From: Aurantiacibacter luteus
Lineage (GTDB): Bacteria; Pseudomonadota; Alphaproteobacteria; Sphingomonadales; Sphingomonadaceae
NCBI RefSeq assembly: GCF_001010945.1
Contig: NZ_LBHB01000001.1
Span: 186,001-250,000, forward strand
Direction: 5' to 3'
Length of the DNA: 64,000 nt
Positions 17,284 to 25,690 of this stretch are shown in pieces (within the stretch, counting starts at the first letter, position 1; the number at the start of each line of letters is the position of its first letter). The notes beneath the pieces were generated by a model that worked only from the letters and a program-made list of their open reading frames with translations, did not search any database and was not told the DNA's origin. A program made the position numbers and the translations under genes.

Positions 17284-17634
17284 TCACAGGCGCAGCCCGA
17301 AGCGCGGGCCCAGCCAGATCATCCCGAGGTAGAGCAGCGTCGTCAGCGCGCAGCCGAGCGCCAGCGCCGCCCAGAAGCCGACTCCGCTGCGCAACAGCCA
17401 GGGGATGACGAGGAACATCGGCAGCGAGGGCAGGATGAACCAGAAGGTCGTGCCCGACAGCGCGGCCACCCGCTCCACCTCTTGGCTGTCGCGCCACAAC
17501 CAGATCATCGCCAGCACGCTGACCAGCGGCAGCGCCACGATCAGCGCGCCTATCCCCGGCCAGCGGCGGGCGACCTCCGAGGCGACGGCGATGACGATGC
17601 CGGACAGCGCGGCCTTGATGAAGAGATAAAGCAT
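17284..17634 (-). CDS. DUF3147 family small membrane protein
   Basis: The 116-residue protein has four hydrophobic segments covering most of its length, starting MLYLFIKAALSGIVIAVASEVARRWP and ending MIWLGPRFGLRL. It matches the DUF3147 pattern of small four-helix inner-membrane proteins with no known activity. It is followed by 143 bases with no gene before the esterase start. The 67-residue open frame directly upstream may be transcribed with it. Confidence 0.75.
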   Translation of the reverse strand: MLYLFIKAALSGIVIAVASEVARRWPGIGALIVALPLVSVLAMIWLWRDSQEVERVAALSGTTFWFILPSLPMFLVIPWLLRSGVGFWAALALGCALTTLLYLGMIWLGPRFGLRL

Positions 17635-17645
17635 AGATGAAACTC

Positions 17646-17849
17646 TCAGCCGTGGGGCACATTGTCGATGCCGCTGCCTTTGCCGGGCCCGCCGGTAGAC
17701 TTCATCTCTCCCCCGCCCCTTTTCAAATACGCCGGCAAAGCCAGTGTGGCGGCTGCAAGAATGACCATGTCCGCAGCCAACAGTCGCTTCTCCTCTGGGT
17801 CATAGTCATCAACCCGACCCTCTTGCACACCCCCACTGACATTATTCAT
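17646..17849 (-). CDS. Small hypothetical protein with one membrane segment
   Basis: This is a 67-codon frame beginning MNNVSGGVQEG, with one hydrophobic stretch (about 24-42, AADMVILAAATLALPAYL) and a glycine-rich tail. The ribosome binding site is weak. It sits 11 bases upstream of the DUF3147 gene on the same strand, the main reason to think it is real. No family was recognised. Confidence 0.4.
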   Translation of the reverse strand: MNNVSGGVQEGRVDDYDPEEKRLLAADMVILAAATLALPAYLKRGGGEMKSTGGPGKGSGIDNVPHG

Positions 17850-17973
17850 AATTGCTCAGCCAGCGCGAGAGATCGACCTGCCTCAGGGCTGCGACAGAGG
17901 TGTCCGCCGAAAGAGCATCGCAGCTTCGTGCATGCGCTGGCGGCCAGTGGCGAAAGCACCGCAAACAGGGCTG

Positions 17974-18819
17974 TCACAACGGGCGCTGGTCGGGGCCGAT
18001 GGGGATGACGAGGTCGGCGCGCGCGGGCATCGCGTCCAGCATGTGCAGCGTCAGCCGCTCGAAATGGGAGAGGAAGCGATCCACCTCGGCGGGGCTCATC
18101 GGGCCGGGAGCGCCGGGATTGCGGGCGCGAAGCTTTTCCTCTTGAAGCCTGCGGTTGCGGCGGACCTCGGCGAAACTGCCGACCTTCAGCATCAGCAGCA
18201 GGTCGACCTGCGCAAACAGCCGCGCGTAATCCTCGCCCAGAAGGCGATTGACCGTATCGCGCCACGTGCCGTCGACGTCCTCTTCGGCCTCGAGCGCGTT
18301 GACCGGCTCGGCCAGCGCGGCCTCATCCTGCGGAATGGCGCCGAGGCACCAGCCTTCGAACAGCAGCACGTCGACCGGGCCCGGCACCGGCACACTCTCG
18401 GGTGCCCGGTCGTCCATCGCCTTGTCGAAGCGTGGCAGAGTGACGGCACGGCCCGCGCGAATGGCCTCGATCACCTCCATCCCCAGCGCCGGAGAATGCG
18501 TGCCGGGCACCCCGCGCGTGGCGAACAAAGGGTGCACCTGCCGCGCCAGCGCCATGCGCTCGGTGCGGGTGAGGTAGATGTCGTCGATCGAGAGGGTGAC
18601 GGCGCGCAGGCCCCGGCGGCCGAGCAGCAGCTCGAGGAAGCGGCACAGCGTTGTCTTCCCCGATCCCTGTGCGCCGTTGATGCCGACGATCAGCGGCGTA
18701 TGGCCCGCCGCGCGGGTGGCGATCCGGTCGGCGAGCGGCTTCCAGTGGCGCTCGACCACCTCGGCGTAGTCTGCGGGCAGGCCCTCGGCAGCAATGAGGT
18801 CGGCGACCGCGTCGCTCAC
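17974..18819 (-). CDS. P-loop kinase, probable D-glycerate 3-kinase
   Basis: The 281-residue protein has a Walker A loop GAQGSGKTT at 49-57 and resembles the uridine-kinase-like glycerate kinases of plants and cyanobacteria (GLYK) and YggC-type kinases. It has TLSIDDIYLTRTER and LLFEGWCLGA blocks typical of that group. These enzymes make 3-phosphoglycerate from D-glycerate. The GTG start overlaps the stop of the upstream 2-hydroxyacid dehydrogenase by four bases (GTGA), so product hand-over from hydroxypyruvate to glycerate to 3-phosphoglycerate is a sensible reading. A long in-frame extension through the dehydrogenase region is a shadow. Confidence 0.8.
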   Translation of the reverse strand: MSDAVADLIAAEGLPADYAEVVERHWKPLADRIATRAAGHTPLIVGINGAQGSGKTTLCRFLELLLGRRGLRAVTLSIDDIYLTRTERMALARQVHPLFATRGVPGTHSPALGMEVIEAIRAGRAVTLPRFDKAMDDRAPESVPVPGPVDVLLFEGWCLGAIPQDEAALAEPVNALEAEEDVDGTWRDTVNRLLGEDYARLFAQVDLLLMLKVGSFAEVRRNRRLQEEKLRARNPGAPGPMSPAEVDRFLSHFERLTLHMLDAMPARADLVIPIGPDQRPL

Positions 18820-19775
18820 CCTACCTTGTCCGGCAGCGGCTTGCCCGCGGCAAAGGCCTCGATGTTGGCGAGCGCACGCAACCCCATCGCCTCGCGCGCC
18901 TCGGCAGTGGCGCTGCCGAGGTGGGGCAGGAGTACGACGTTTTCCAGCGCGAGGAGGGCGGGGGGCACGCACGGTTCGTCGGGATAGACATCGAGCCCTG
19001 CGCCGGCGAGATGGCCGTTGCGCAGGGCCTCGGCGAGCGCCGCATGATCGACCACGCCGCCGCGGGCGGTATTGACGAGGTAGCTGCCCGGTTTCATCGC
19101 CGCGATGGCGGACGCGTTCACCAGGTTCGCCGTCTCCTCGCCGCCGGGCACGTGCAGGGACACGATGTCCGCCGTGCCGAGAAGATCGATGAGATCGGGG
19201 CAGAACCCTGCCTCCAGCGCCGCCGCCGCCTCGCTTTCGCGGCGGGCATGATAGGCGATGCGCATCCCGAAGCCATGCCTCGCGCGCTCGGCCACGGCCT
19301 GTCCGATGCGACCGAAGCCCACCACGCCCAGCACCTTGCCACGCAGGGCGCTGCCGATCATTTGCGTCGGTCGCCAGCCGCTCCAGTCGCCGCGCCGCAG
19401 TTCGCGCTCGCCTTCGCCGGCGCGCCTTGCGCACATCAGGATCAGCGTCAGCGCGAGGTCGGCGGTGGCATCGGTCAGCACACCGGGCGTGTTCGTCACC
19501 GCAATGCCCCGCGCCCCGGCCGCCGCGAGGTCGATGTGGTCGAAGCCGACACCGTAGTTGGCAATCAGCCGCACCCTGTCGCCGCCCGCGATGACGGCCG
19601 CGTCGATGCGATCGGAAACGGTCGGGCACAGCACGTCGCATTCGCCCATCGCCGCTGCCAGCTCGCCCTGCGACATGGGCGCGTCGCCTTCGCGAAGCAC
19701 CACATCGAACCGGTCGGCGAGCGCGCGCTCGACCGTTTCGGGCCAGCGGCGGGAGAGCAGGAGCCTGAGCGTCAT
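18816..19775 (-). CDS. D-2-hydroxyacid dehydrogenase (glyoxylate/hydroxypyruvate reductase)
   Basis: The 319-residue enzyme has the standard split catalytic domain around an NAD(P)-binding fold with GFGRIGQAVAER (GxGxxG). The substrate arginine lies in NTARGGVVD, and the catalytic histidine in LLPHLGSAT. Family members reduce glyoxylate or hydroxypyruvate with NAD(P)H. The directly coupled glycerate kinase gene favours hydroxypyruvate reduction in glycerate metabolism. An ATG at 19775 gives the full-length beginning MTLRLLLSRR. About 100 bases with no gene separate it from the Nudix gene. Confidence 0.87.
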   Translation of the reverse strand: MTLRLLLSRRWPETVERALADRFDVVLREGDAPMSQGELAAAMGECDVLCPTVSDRIDAAVIAGGDRVRLIANYGVGFDHIDLAAAGARGIAVTNTPGVLTDATADLALTLILMCARRAGEGERELRRGDWSGWRPTQMIGSALRGKVLGVVGFGRIGQAVAERARHGFGMRIAYHARRESEAAAALEAGFCPDLIDLLGTADIVSLHVPGGEETANLVNASAIAAMKPGSYLVNTARGGVVDHAALAEALRNGHLAGAGLDVYPDEPCVPPALLALENVVLLPHLGSATAEAREAMGLRALANIEAFAAGKPLPDKVG

Positions 19776-19878
19776 GCGGGGGTGATGCGCCCGGTTTCGC
19801 TGCGAGTCGAGGCGGGGGCTATCTCAACGGTATCGATATCGCCGGCCAGGATAGCGATCGACAATGCCGGGATTCGCG

Positions 19879-20418
19879 TCAGAGCGCCAGAAGGCCGGGC
19901 GCGAGGAGCAGCGCGACCTTGGCATCGATGGCCCCGCCGCCCGCGCGGAAATCGGCCACGGCCTGCGCGAGACCTGCCAAGGGGACGCGGTGGACGACGA
20001 TGTCCTCGCCCTCAACCCCGCCGCCTTCGCCAACCCGCCTGAGGCCGCTCGCCCTGAGCAGGGTGAAGCTCTCGTCGGTCATGCCGGGGGAGGAATAGAA
20101 TTCGCCGACTTCCTGCCACCGGTCAGCGGCATAGCCGGTTTCCTCTTCGAGCTCGCGTTTGGCGGCGGATAGCGGATCGTCGTTCTCGCCGCCGTCGTCG
20201 TCGCCGATCAGGCCCGCCGGAAGCTCGAGGCAGCGCTTGCCGAGCGGGACGCGGAATTGCTCGACCAGCAGGACATGGCCTTCGTCCACCGCGAGGATAA
20301 CGGCGGCGCTGATCCCGCGCGCGCGGCTGGCGTATTCCCATCGTCCGCGGCGCTTGGCGGCGATGAAGCGGCCTTGCCAGCAGGTCTCCTCTGGCGGCGT
20401 TTCTGGAGAGATGTCCAT
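19879..20418 (-). CDS. Nudix hydrolase, ADP-ribose pyrophosphatase-like
   Basis: The 179-residue protein shows [20 protein letters not shown] followed by a Nudix helix RELEEETGY (about 88-96). The same QFR...ELPAG lead-in is found in ADP-ribose pyrophosphatases. A 6 to 9 residue acidic/glycine insertion (DDDGGENDD) stretches the usual spacing between the box glycine and the RE pair. It probably hydrolyses ADP-ribose or a related nucleoside diphosphate sugar. The start ATG at 20418 leaves only 22 bases to the next minus-strand gene. Confidence 0.82.
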   Translation of the reverse strand: MDISPETPPEETCWQGRFIAAKRRGRWEYASRARGISAAVILAVDEGHVLLVEQFRVPLGKRCLELPAGLIGDDDGGENDDPLSAAKRELEEETGYAADRWQEVGEFYSSPGMTDESFTLLRASGLRRVGEGGGVEGEDIVVHRVPLAGLAQAVADFRAGGGAIDAKVALLLAPGLLAL

Positions 20419-20440
20419 GCGCGGGAGGGCTAACCGAGGC

Positions 20441-21118
20441 TCAGACCTCTATCAAGCGGTCGGGCAGCTCGTTCTCGTCGTCCGCGCCGCGCGGGAAATG
20501 CTGGCCCAGCACCTTGCCCACGTCGCGCACGCCAGCTGCGATGCCCTCGGCCACGCGCCCGCGCTTCACCTCGGCGAGCATGTCCGCCATCGCCTCTCCC
20601 CAGACCTCGGCGGGAACGAGATCGGTGATCGAATCGTCGGCAACGATCTCGGCCCGGTGCTCGCGCATCGAGAGGTAGATGAGCACGCCGGTCTTGCCCT
20701 TGGTGCGCCCCTCCGCGCCGACCTTGAAATGGCGCACGGCGCGCTCGAACACGCGCTGGCGCTTGACCGGGCCGGGGACGAACAGGAACTTGAGCGCGTC
20801 CCAGCTAAGCAGCGCCCACACGGCGGCAAATTTGACGAGGCCCAGCCCCACCGCCCAGGCAAGCACCTCGCCAAAGGACCATTCGTGCACCCACCCGCCG
20901 CGCAGCAGGTCGAGCTTGGTGAGGAAGAATTCGGGGAAGGCAGCGAACACGCTCATGGCGGTGAACGCGGCTGCGGCGGCCCAGACGAGGACGACATCGG
21001 TATAGCCGTCGGAACGATCGGCGATGACGGGCACGATCTCTCCGCTGGTGCCGAGCTCCGCCTGCTGCACCGCGTTCGAGACGACCTCGTGATCCGCTTG
21101 GCTCAGGTATCCCATCAC
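20441..21118 (-). CDS. TPM-domain membrane protein
   Basis: The 225-residue protein begins with a short TPM-like segment ([31 protein letters not shown]). Two membrane helices follow (about 48-68 and 86-110), then a cytoplasmic second half containing [21 protein letters not shown], the second conserved TPM block. TPM proteins are linked in other organisms to photosystem II assembly or to membrane stress, but the function of bacterial members is not settled. Its ATG overlaps the upstream TPM gene's stop by four bases. Confidence 0.8.
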   Translation of the reverse strand: MMGYLSQADHEVVSNAVQQAELGTSGEIVPVIADRSDGYTDVVLVWAAAAAFTAMSVFAAFPEFFLTKLDLLRGGWVHEWSFGEVLAWAVGLGLVKFAAVWALLSWDALKFLFVPGPVKRQRVFERAVRHFKVGAEGRTKGKTGVLIYLSMREHRAEIVADDSITDLVPAEVWGEAMADMLAEVKRGRVAEGIAAGVRDVGKVLGQHFPRGADDENELPDRLIEV

Positions 21119-22020
21119 CAGCCTCCCGACGCGCCGCCGCCGCCGGACATGCCGCCGCCGAAGCCGCCGAAGCCGCCGAAGCCGCCCCCTCCGCCGCCGC
21201 CGCCGAAGCCGCCACCGCCGCCGCCCCAGCCGCCACCGCCGCCGTTATCGTCGAACCCGCGAGCGATGGCCTTGCCCGCTTCCCACAGGATGATGTCGCC
21301 AACCGCGCTGCCCGCGCCATAGCGCCTGCGCCGCCCGCGTCCGCCGCGCAGCATGGGGAGGATGAAGAAGACAAACAGGAAGCCGAGCCAGATCAGCGTG
21401 CCGATGGGAAATCCGCCGTCGCTCTGGCGGTCCTGCTCGGCAGCGGTCTGCGCCGCCTCCTCGATGGCGATGGCATCTTCCGGACTGTTGGCGAGGTGGG
21501 CGATGATGGCATCGACGCCCTGGGTCACGCCGCCATCGAAGTCGCCCGCCTTGAAACGCGGAGTGATGACGTCATTGATGACGCGGCCCGCCATGATGCC
21601 GCCGAAATAACCGTGGAGCCCGTAGCCGACCTCGATTCGCACCTTTCGTTCGTTCGGTGCCACGAGCAACAGCAGGCCGGTGTCGCGCTGCGCTCCACCG
21701 ATCCCCCAGTCGGCATAGAGCGCGGTGGCGTAGGGCTCGATCTCGCTGCCTTCCAGTGAGGGCACCGTGGCGACGATGATCGCGCGGCCTGTCTCGCGGT
21801 TGTAGTCACGAAGCCGCGCGTCGAGGGTTGCCTCGGTGGCGGGCGAGAGGATGTTCGCCCCGTCGTAGACCGGCCCTTCCGGCACGGGCGGCAGGTCGTA
21901 CCGCTGCGCCGCCGTCGATTGCGCCGTGGCGACCTGCGCCAGCGCCAGCAGCACGAGCGCGCCGAGGAAGGCGAACAGCTTGCGCACGGTCAGGGCCAAG
22001 ACCCGCCCGGCGACGATCAA
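21115..22020 (-). CDS. YgcG-type TPM protein with glycine-rich tail
   Basis: The 301-residue protein has a signal sequence (about 12-33, ending VATAQS). A periplasmic TPM domain follows (about 45-180, with VYDGANILSPATEATLDARL and LLLLVAPNERKVRIEVGYGLHG). A membrane helix near 205-225 precedes a very glycine-rich tail of GGGFGG repeats (about the last 60 residues). It starts with TTG at 22020 overlapping the LemA stop (TTGA). A GTG 33 bases further in is an alternative start. It forms a three-gene operon with lemA and the second TPM gene, a combination often seen together. Confidence 0.83.
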   Translation of the reverse strand: MIVAGRVLALTVRKLFAFLGALVLLALAQVATAQSTAAQRYDLPPVPEGPVYDGANILSPATEATLDARLRDYNRETGRAIIVATVPSLEGSEIEPYATALYADWGIGGAQRDTGLLLLVAPNERKVRIEVGYGLHGYFGGIMAGRVINDVITPRFKAGDFDGGVTQGVDAIIAHLANSPEDAIAIEEAAQTAAEQDRQSDGGFPIGTLIWLGFLFVFFILPMLRGGRGRRRRYGAGSAVGDIILWEAGKAIARGFDDNGGGGGWGGGGGGFGGGGGGGGFGGFGGFGGGMSGGGGASGGW

Positions 22021-22694
22021 TTGGCCGCCGCGGCGCGGTCCTGCATGGCGTTGTCGTTGGTGGCCGCGGGGGCCGCGGTGCTGGCGGCCTGGCCGTTGTT
22101 GATCTGGTTGAACTCCACGTTCGGGTTATCGCGCGCGCCCTCGGCCGCCTCGAAGTATTCCATCGGCTCGGACCCGTGGATCACGTTGGCACCGATGCTG
22201 GAGGGGAAGGTGCGGATCTCGGTGTTATAGTCGCGCGCGGCCTCGTTGTAGCGGCCGACCTCGGTGTTGATCATGTTGTTCGATTGCTCAATCTCCACCA
22301 TCAGGTCGGCGAAGCGGGCGTTGCTCTGGAGCTGCGGATAGGCCTCGACGATGGTGCGAAGCTGGCCAAGCGCCTGAGTGAGCTGGTTCTGCGCCTCGTT
22401 GAAGCGCTGGAATTCCTCGGGGTTCGACAGGTCGTCCGTGGTGATGTTGATCGAGGTGGCGCGCGAGCGGGCCTCGATCACGCCGGTCAGAATGTTCTGC
22501 TCGGACACGGCGGCGGCCTGCACGGTGGAGACGAGGTTGGGAATCACGTCGGCGCGGCGCTGCAAGGCGGCTTCCACGTTGCCCCACTGGGCCTTGGCCG
22601 CCTCTTCCTTGGTGGGCACCGAATTGATGCCGCAGGCGGCCAGCGCGAGGCTGCCGATGGCGAGGGTGGCGAGCTGGGCGATACGCTTGAACAT
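22017..22694 (-). CDS. LemA family lipoprotein
   Basis: The 225-residue protein starts with a lipoprotein signal (LALAACGINS, lipid cysteine near residue 21). It then shows the LemA signature: QRRADVIPNLVSTVQ, followed by long helices through YPQLQSNARFADLMVEIEQSNNMI and the RTFPSSI block. LemA proteins are helical membrane-anchored proteins with no agreed function, and their genes travel with TPM proteins. The ATG at 22694 has AGGAGG nine bases upstream. The tail beyond residue 195 is Ala/Asn-rich and likely disordered. Confidence 0.87.
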   Translation of the reverse strand: MFKRIAQLATLAIGSLALAACGINSVPTKEEAAKAQWGNVEAALQRRADVIPNLVSTVQAAAVSEQNILTGVIEARSRATSINITTDDLSNPEEFQRFNEAQNQLTQALGQLRTIVEAYPQLQSNARFADLMVEIEQSNNMINTEVGRYNEAARDYNTEIRTFPSSIGANVIHGSEPMEYFEAAEGARDNPNVEFNQINNGQAASTAAPAATNDNAMQDRAAAAN

Positions 22695-22839
22695 GCGACT
22701 GGTCCTCCTGATCCCCGCGGGGTGTGTTGTCGATATAGCACGGCTGCGCGCTCTTACAAGCCGATGCAGGGGCCTTGCCAAGGCCCATCGGGCTGCCGCA
22801 AGACGGGTACGGATCGCGAAACGGGAAGAGACAGGGACT

Positions 22840-23349
22840 ATGTTCACGGAGTTCAAGAAATTCGTCGCGCGCGGCAATGTGATCGACCTCGCGGCAGGCG
22901 TGGTGATAGGCGCGGCCTTCAGCGGGATCGTCACCCAGCTTACCGAGGCGGTCATCATGCCGATCATCGGCGCGATTTTCGGCGACATCGATTTTTCGAA
23001 CTGGTTCATCCGCCTCGGCAGCGTGCCCGAGGGTTACGAAGGCTCGCTCACTAACTACGAGCAGCTGAAGGAGGCGGGCGTTGCCATGATCGGCTACGGC
23101 GCATTGCTGACGGCCATCATCAATTTTCTTATCGTCGCCTTTGCGCTGTTCCTGCTCGTGCGCAGCGTCAACAAGGTGACCGAGGAGATGCAGCGCAAGG
23201 CGGCGGAGACCGAGGACAGCTCGACCAGCGACGACGTACCGACCAATCCGGAACTCGACGTATTGAAAAAAATTCTTGCCGAACTGCGCCGGGATGCAGC
23301 GCCTACCAGGGCACCCGACTACGCTCCGCAGAACGGCCCGATGGGCTGA
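22840..23349 (+). CDS. mscL: Large-conductance mechanosensitive channel MscL
   Basis: MscL opens under membrane tension to release solutes during osmotic downshock. The 169-residue product starts with the conserved MFTEFKKFVARGNVIDLAAGVVIGAAF, which gives the amphipathic N-helix and pore helix. The second helix is near 75-105 (AMIGYGALLTAIINFLIVAFALFLLV). The C-terminal cytoplasmic helix follows an acidic linker and is longer than in E. coli (136 residues). The gene is divergent from lemA and precedes ssrA. Confidence 0.95.
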   Translation: MFTEFKKFVARGNVIDLAAGVVIGAAFSGIVTQLTEAVIMPIIGAIFGDIDFSNWFIRLGSVPEGYEGSLTNYEQLKEAGVAMIGYGALLTAIINFLIVAFALFLLVRSVNKVTEEMQRKAAETEDSSTSDDVPTNPELDVLKKILAELRRDAAPTRAPDYAPQNGPMG

Positions 23350-23384
23350 GCCACTTCACATTCATCCGCGGCGCGCTATATCGG

Positions 23385-23700
23385 TCCTGCCGGTTTCGGC
23401 CGGCTATGGCGATAAAGTGCGCCGTGAAATAGGTACAATGGACCCGGGGGCAGTACCCGGCGGCTCCACCAAAACCGCAGTGACCTGCGCGTTCTGACGG
23501 GGCCGAACCAGGATCGACATGTGCTGAAAGACGGTGTTTTTGCTCGGGCTGAGTACCCCGTAAAACTGTTCAAAACACACAAGTGCCAACGATAACGAAG
23601 CACTCGCTCTTGCTGCGTAATCTGACGTCCTAACGGACTGATCTTACAAGGCTTAAGCGCGGTTGGACCGACCGGGCAACAGAACGGATTCCGGGGCTCC
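23385..23700 (+). ncRNA. ssrA: Transfer-messenger RNA, circularly permuted two-piece form
   Basis: The acceptor half comes first. It ends at 23471 with ACCCGGCGGCTCCACCA, which includes the 3' CCA. The coding half begins near 23499 with GGGGCCG, which pairs with CGGCTCC of the acceptor half in a seven-pair stem containing one G-U pair. The tag reading frame at 23585-23620 encodes ANDNEALALAA followed by TAA. About 27 bases between the halves would be cut out during maturation. This order is the one known from alphaproteobacteria. The outer limits given are approximate, because the processed ends cannot be read from sequence alone. Confidence 0.93.
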
Positions 23701-23735
23701 GGGGGTAGCTAGCAACAGAAACCCCCACCTTCTCC

Positions 23736-23969
23736 TTAGCTGTGTCTCTTTGCGAAGCGGACTAGCGCCACGATCATGCAAACGAAAAGCACCCATCCGG
23801 CCCGGCCGGGCCACGGGCTGCCCGTCGCGTTTCCGAGCATTTGTCCCGCAAAGACGACGATCAATGCCATGGCGACAAAGCCGAGCATCACTATGCAACC
23901 GTCGCGGTTGGCCGGCATGTAATTGCCGGGCATGTTTTCGTCGAACAGCTTTTGCGGCCTGCGCGCCAC
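23736..23969 (-). CDS. Small two-helix membrane protein, function unknown
   Basis: This 77-residue frame starts with GTG at 23969 and has two hydrophobic stretches (about 26-44 and 56-70) separated by a Gly/Pro-rich turn. The N-terminus MARRPQKLFDENMPGNY is polar. It begins three bases after the stop of the preceding small membrane protein gene, suggesting a co-transcribed pair. No family was recognised. Confidence 0.55.
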   Translation of the reverse strand: MARRPQKLFDENMPGNYMPANRDGCIVMLGFVAMALIVVFAGQMLGNATGSPWPGRAGWVLFVCMIVALVRFAKRHS

Positions 23970-23972
23970 TTA

Positions 23973-24212
23973 TCAGGCTCTTTGTTCCGCCTCGCGCTCC
24001 TTTGCCTCGTACTTGAGGCAGTCGAGGATCTTGGCTCCCGCCAGGAACACGGCGCCGGTGCAGGCGAGGAACAGCAGCTTGCCGCCGACGCCGGGATACT
24101 GCTCGATGTAATGCACGCCTCTGGCACAGGCGCCCAGCGCCAGCGCGTAGATGATCATGTAGGCTTCCCACCGCGTCTTGATGACGAACAGCCTGCCGAT
24201 CTTGCGAAACAT
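23973..24212 (-). CDS. Small two-helix membrane protein, function unknown
   Basis: This 79-residue protein has two membrane segments (about 19-35 and 45-63) and a charged tail KYEAKEREAEQRA. The ATG at 24212 is preceded by AAAGGGC. It is first of a two-gene unit whose second member is another small membrane protein. No known family could be assigned. Confidence 0.6.
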   Translation of the reverse strand: MFRKIGRLFVIKTRWEAYMIIYALALGACARGVHYIEQYPGVGGKLLFLACTGAVFLAGAKILDCLKYEAKEREAEQRA

Positions 24213-24327
24213 CGTTGCCCTTTCTTAACGCACCATAGAGCAAATGCCGTGCCAATGGCGCGGTTCCGTGGCTTTCGTGGTTAACGCCCAGGCCAGGTGT
24301 AAGGCAAGCCGACACCGCGTGGCGCGG

Positions 24328-25578
24328 TCAGGCAAGCTGCGACAAGTCCAGCGTTTCCAGCAGCATGGCGCGCGCATGGCGGATGCGGTCCGCCAGCACC
24401 GGATCGCCGATCTGCGCCGTGTCGATGCTTTCCGGCCAGTGCGCGGAAATCACGCCCTCGATCCGCCGGACCTTTTCTTTGTCGAGCAGGAAGCGCGGGT
24501 CGACCCTCGCCGGGTCCGCCACCACGCGCAGGCGTAGGCACGCCGGACCGCCGCCGTTGGCCATCGACTGGCGCACGTCGACCACCTCGACGTGGCGGAT
24601 CGGGCCGTTGCCCGCGAGCATGGATTGCAGCCAGCCCCAGACCGCGCCGTTCTCGCGGCATTCCTCGGGCACAACCAGCGTCATCTCGCCCGATGGCGGG
24701 GTGAGGAGCTGGGCGTTGAAGAGGTAGGAGGAGATCGCATCGGCGAGGCTGACCGCGCTCGAGGGCACCTCCACCACCTGCGCGCCCGGACAGAGGTCGC
24801 GGATGGCGGCATAGGTGCCCGCCGGATCGGCAAAGGCCTGCTCGTGGCAGAACAAGACCTGTTCGTTGGCGACGGCGACCACGTCGTTGTGAAAGGCGCC
24901 CGCGGCGATGGCTTCGGCCGATTGCTCGACGAACAGGCAGCGCGCGGGATCGAGCCCGTGGCGGCGCGCGACAATGCGGCTCGCCTGCTCGTGCTGGCGC
25001 GCGGGGAAGCGGCCGCCGGGTCTGCCGTAGACGAAGACCTCGAGCCCCGCCTCACCGTGCGCGGGTGCCAGGCGCATGTGATTGGCCGCGCCCTCGTCGC
25101 CGAAGGTCGGCGGGACGGGCTCGTGGACCGCGAACGCCTGCTCGTCGGCAAAGGCGAGGCGCAGCTGCGCCAGCGTGTCGGGCCATTCGTGGCTGCGGTG
25201 CGGCATGGTCACGAGATTGGCGACGGTCAGGTGGCAGCGCCCGTCGGCGGTATCGGGCGCGGGGCTGACGGTCGCGGCATTGGCGGTCCACATGCTCGAG
25301 GCCGACCAGGCGCCCGCAATCAGCGCGGGATCGTTGGCTTCATCCGCCGCCAGCGCATCCAGCCAGCCGGTGTCGGGGCGGGGGAGCGGCACGAAGAAAC
25401 CCTGCGCCAGCCCCGCGTCCATGTTGCGCCGCATCTTGGCGAGGCCCTGCAGCGCCGCTGCGCGCGGGTAGGCAGTCGCGCCCGCGTTCTTCGTCGCCGC
25501 GAGATTGCCGAGGCTGAGGCCGGCGTAGTTGTGGCTCGGCCCGACGATGCCGTCGAAGTTGATTTCCTGGAGCGCCAT
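24328..25578 (-). CDS. astB: N-succinylarginine dihydrolase AstB
   Basis: AstB hydrolyses N2-succinylarginine to N2-succinylornithine, ammonia and CO2, the second step of the arginine succinyltransferase (AST) catabolic pathway. The 416-residue product begins with the family's INFDGIVGPSHNYAGLSLGNLAA. It contains conserved blocks such as SSMWTANAATVSPAPDT and EGAANHMRL, and ends with the cysteine and histidine blocks near NGGGPACLRLRVV. The start is the ATG at 25578, with AAAAGAGA upstream. A repeat hairpin lies in the 112-base gap to astA. astC and astD are not in the window. Confidence 0.95.
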   Translation of the reverse strand: MALQEINFDGIVGPSHNYAGLSLGNLAATKNAGATAYPRAAALQGLAKMRRNMDAGLAQGFFVPLPRPDTGWLDALAADEANDPALIAGAWSASSMWTANAATVSPAPDTADGRCHLTVANLVTMPHRSHEWPDTLAQLRLAFADEQAFAVHEPVPPTFGDEGAANHMRLAPAHGEAGLEVFVYGRPGGRFPARQHEQASRIVARRHGLDPARCLFVEQSAEAIAAGAFHNDVVAVANEQVLFCHEQAFADPAGTYAAIRDLCPGAQVVEVPSSAVSLADAISSYLFNAQLLTPPSGEMTLVVPEECRENGAVWGWLQSMLAGNGPIRHVEVVDVRQSMANGGGPACLRLRVVADPARVDPRFLLDKEKVRRIEGVISAHWPESIDTAQIGDPVLADRIRHARAMLLETLDLSQLA

Positions 25579-25596
25579 TGTCTCTTTTCCGCTCAT

Positions 25597-25673
25597 CCTG
25601 AGCTTGTCGAAGGATCGCTTTTTTTCGTGTTGACCGCAGGTTGAAGGAAGGAAGGCCCTTCGACAAGCTCAGG
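25597..25673. repeat. Paired inverted repeat (REP-like), copy 1
   Basis: CCTGAGCTTGTCGAAGG at 25597-25613 is matched by its exact reverse complement at 25657-25673, enclosing a 43-base loop with a T-run. It fills the astA-astB gap. The same pair of arms occurs at 29327-29400. It looks like a mobile or amplified intergenic palindrome that could form a hairpin in the ast transcript. Confidence 0.85.
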
Positions 25674-25690
25674 GTGAGTGGAGTGGGCAG

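Noticed and set aside
18820-19641. 555-codon minus-strand frame joining the glycerate kinase to upstream sequence
   Set aside because: The upstream part is a shadow of the 2-hydroxyacid dehydrogenase gene in another frame and is arginine-rich. The kinase starts at GTG 18819.
23376-23603. Open frames on both strands across the tmRNA gene
   Set aside because: The region is explained by the permuted ssrA gene, including the acceptor end and the tag. The frames have no protein-like features.
25610-25690. Possible small protein reading PELVEGSLFFVL next to astB
   Set aside because: It is a translation of the repeat arm and has no ribosome binding site or conservation expected of a gene.
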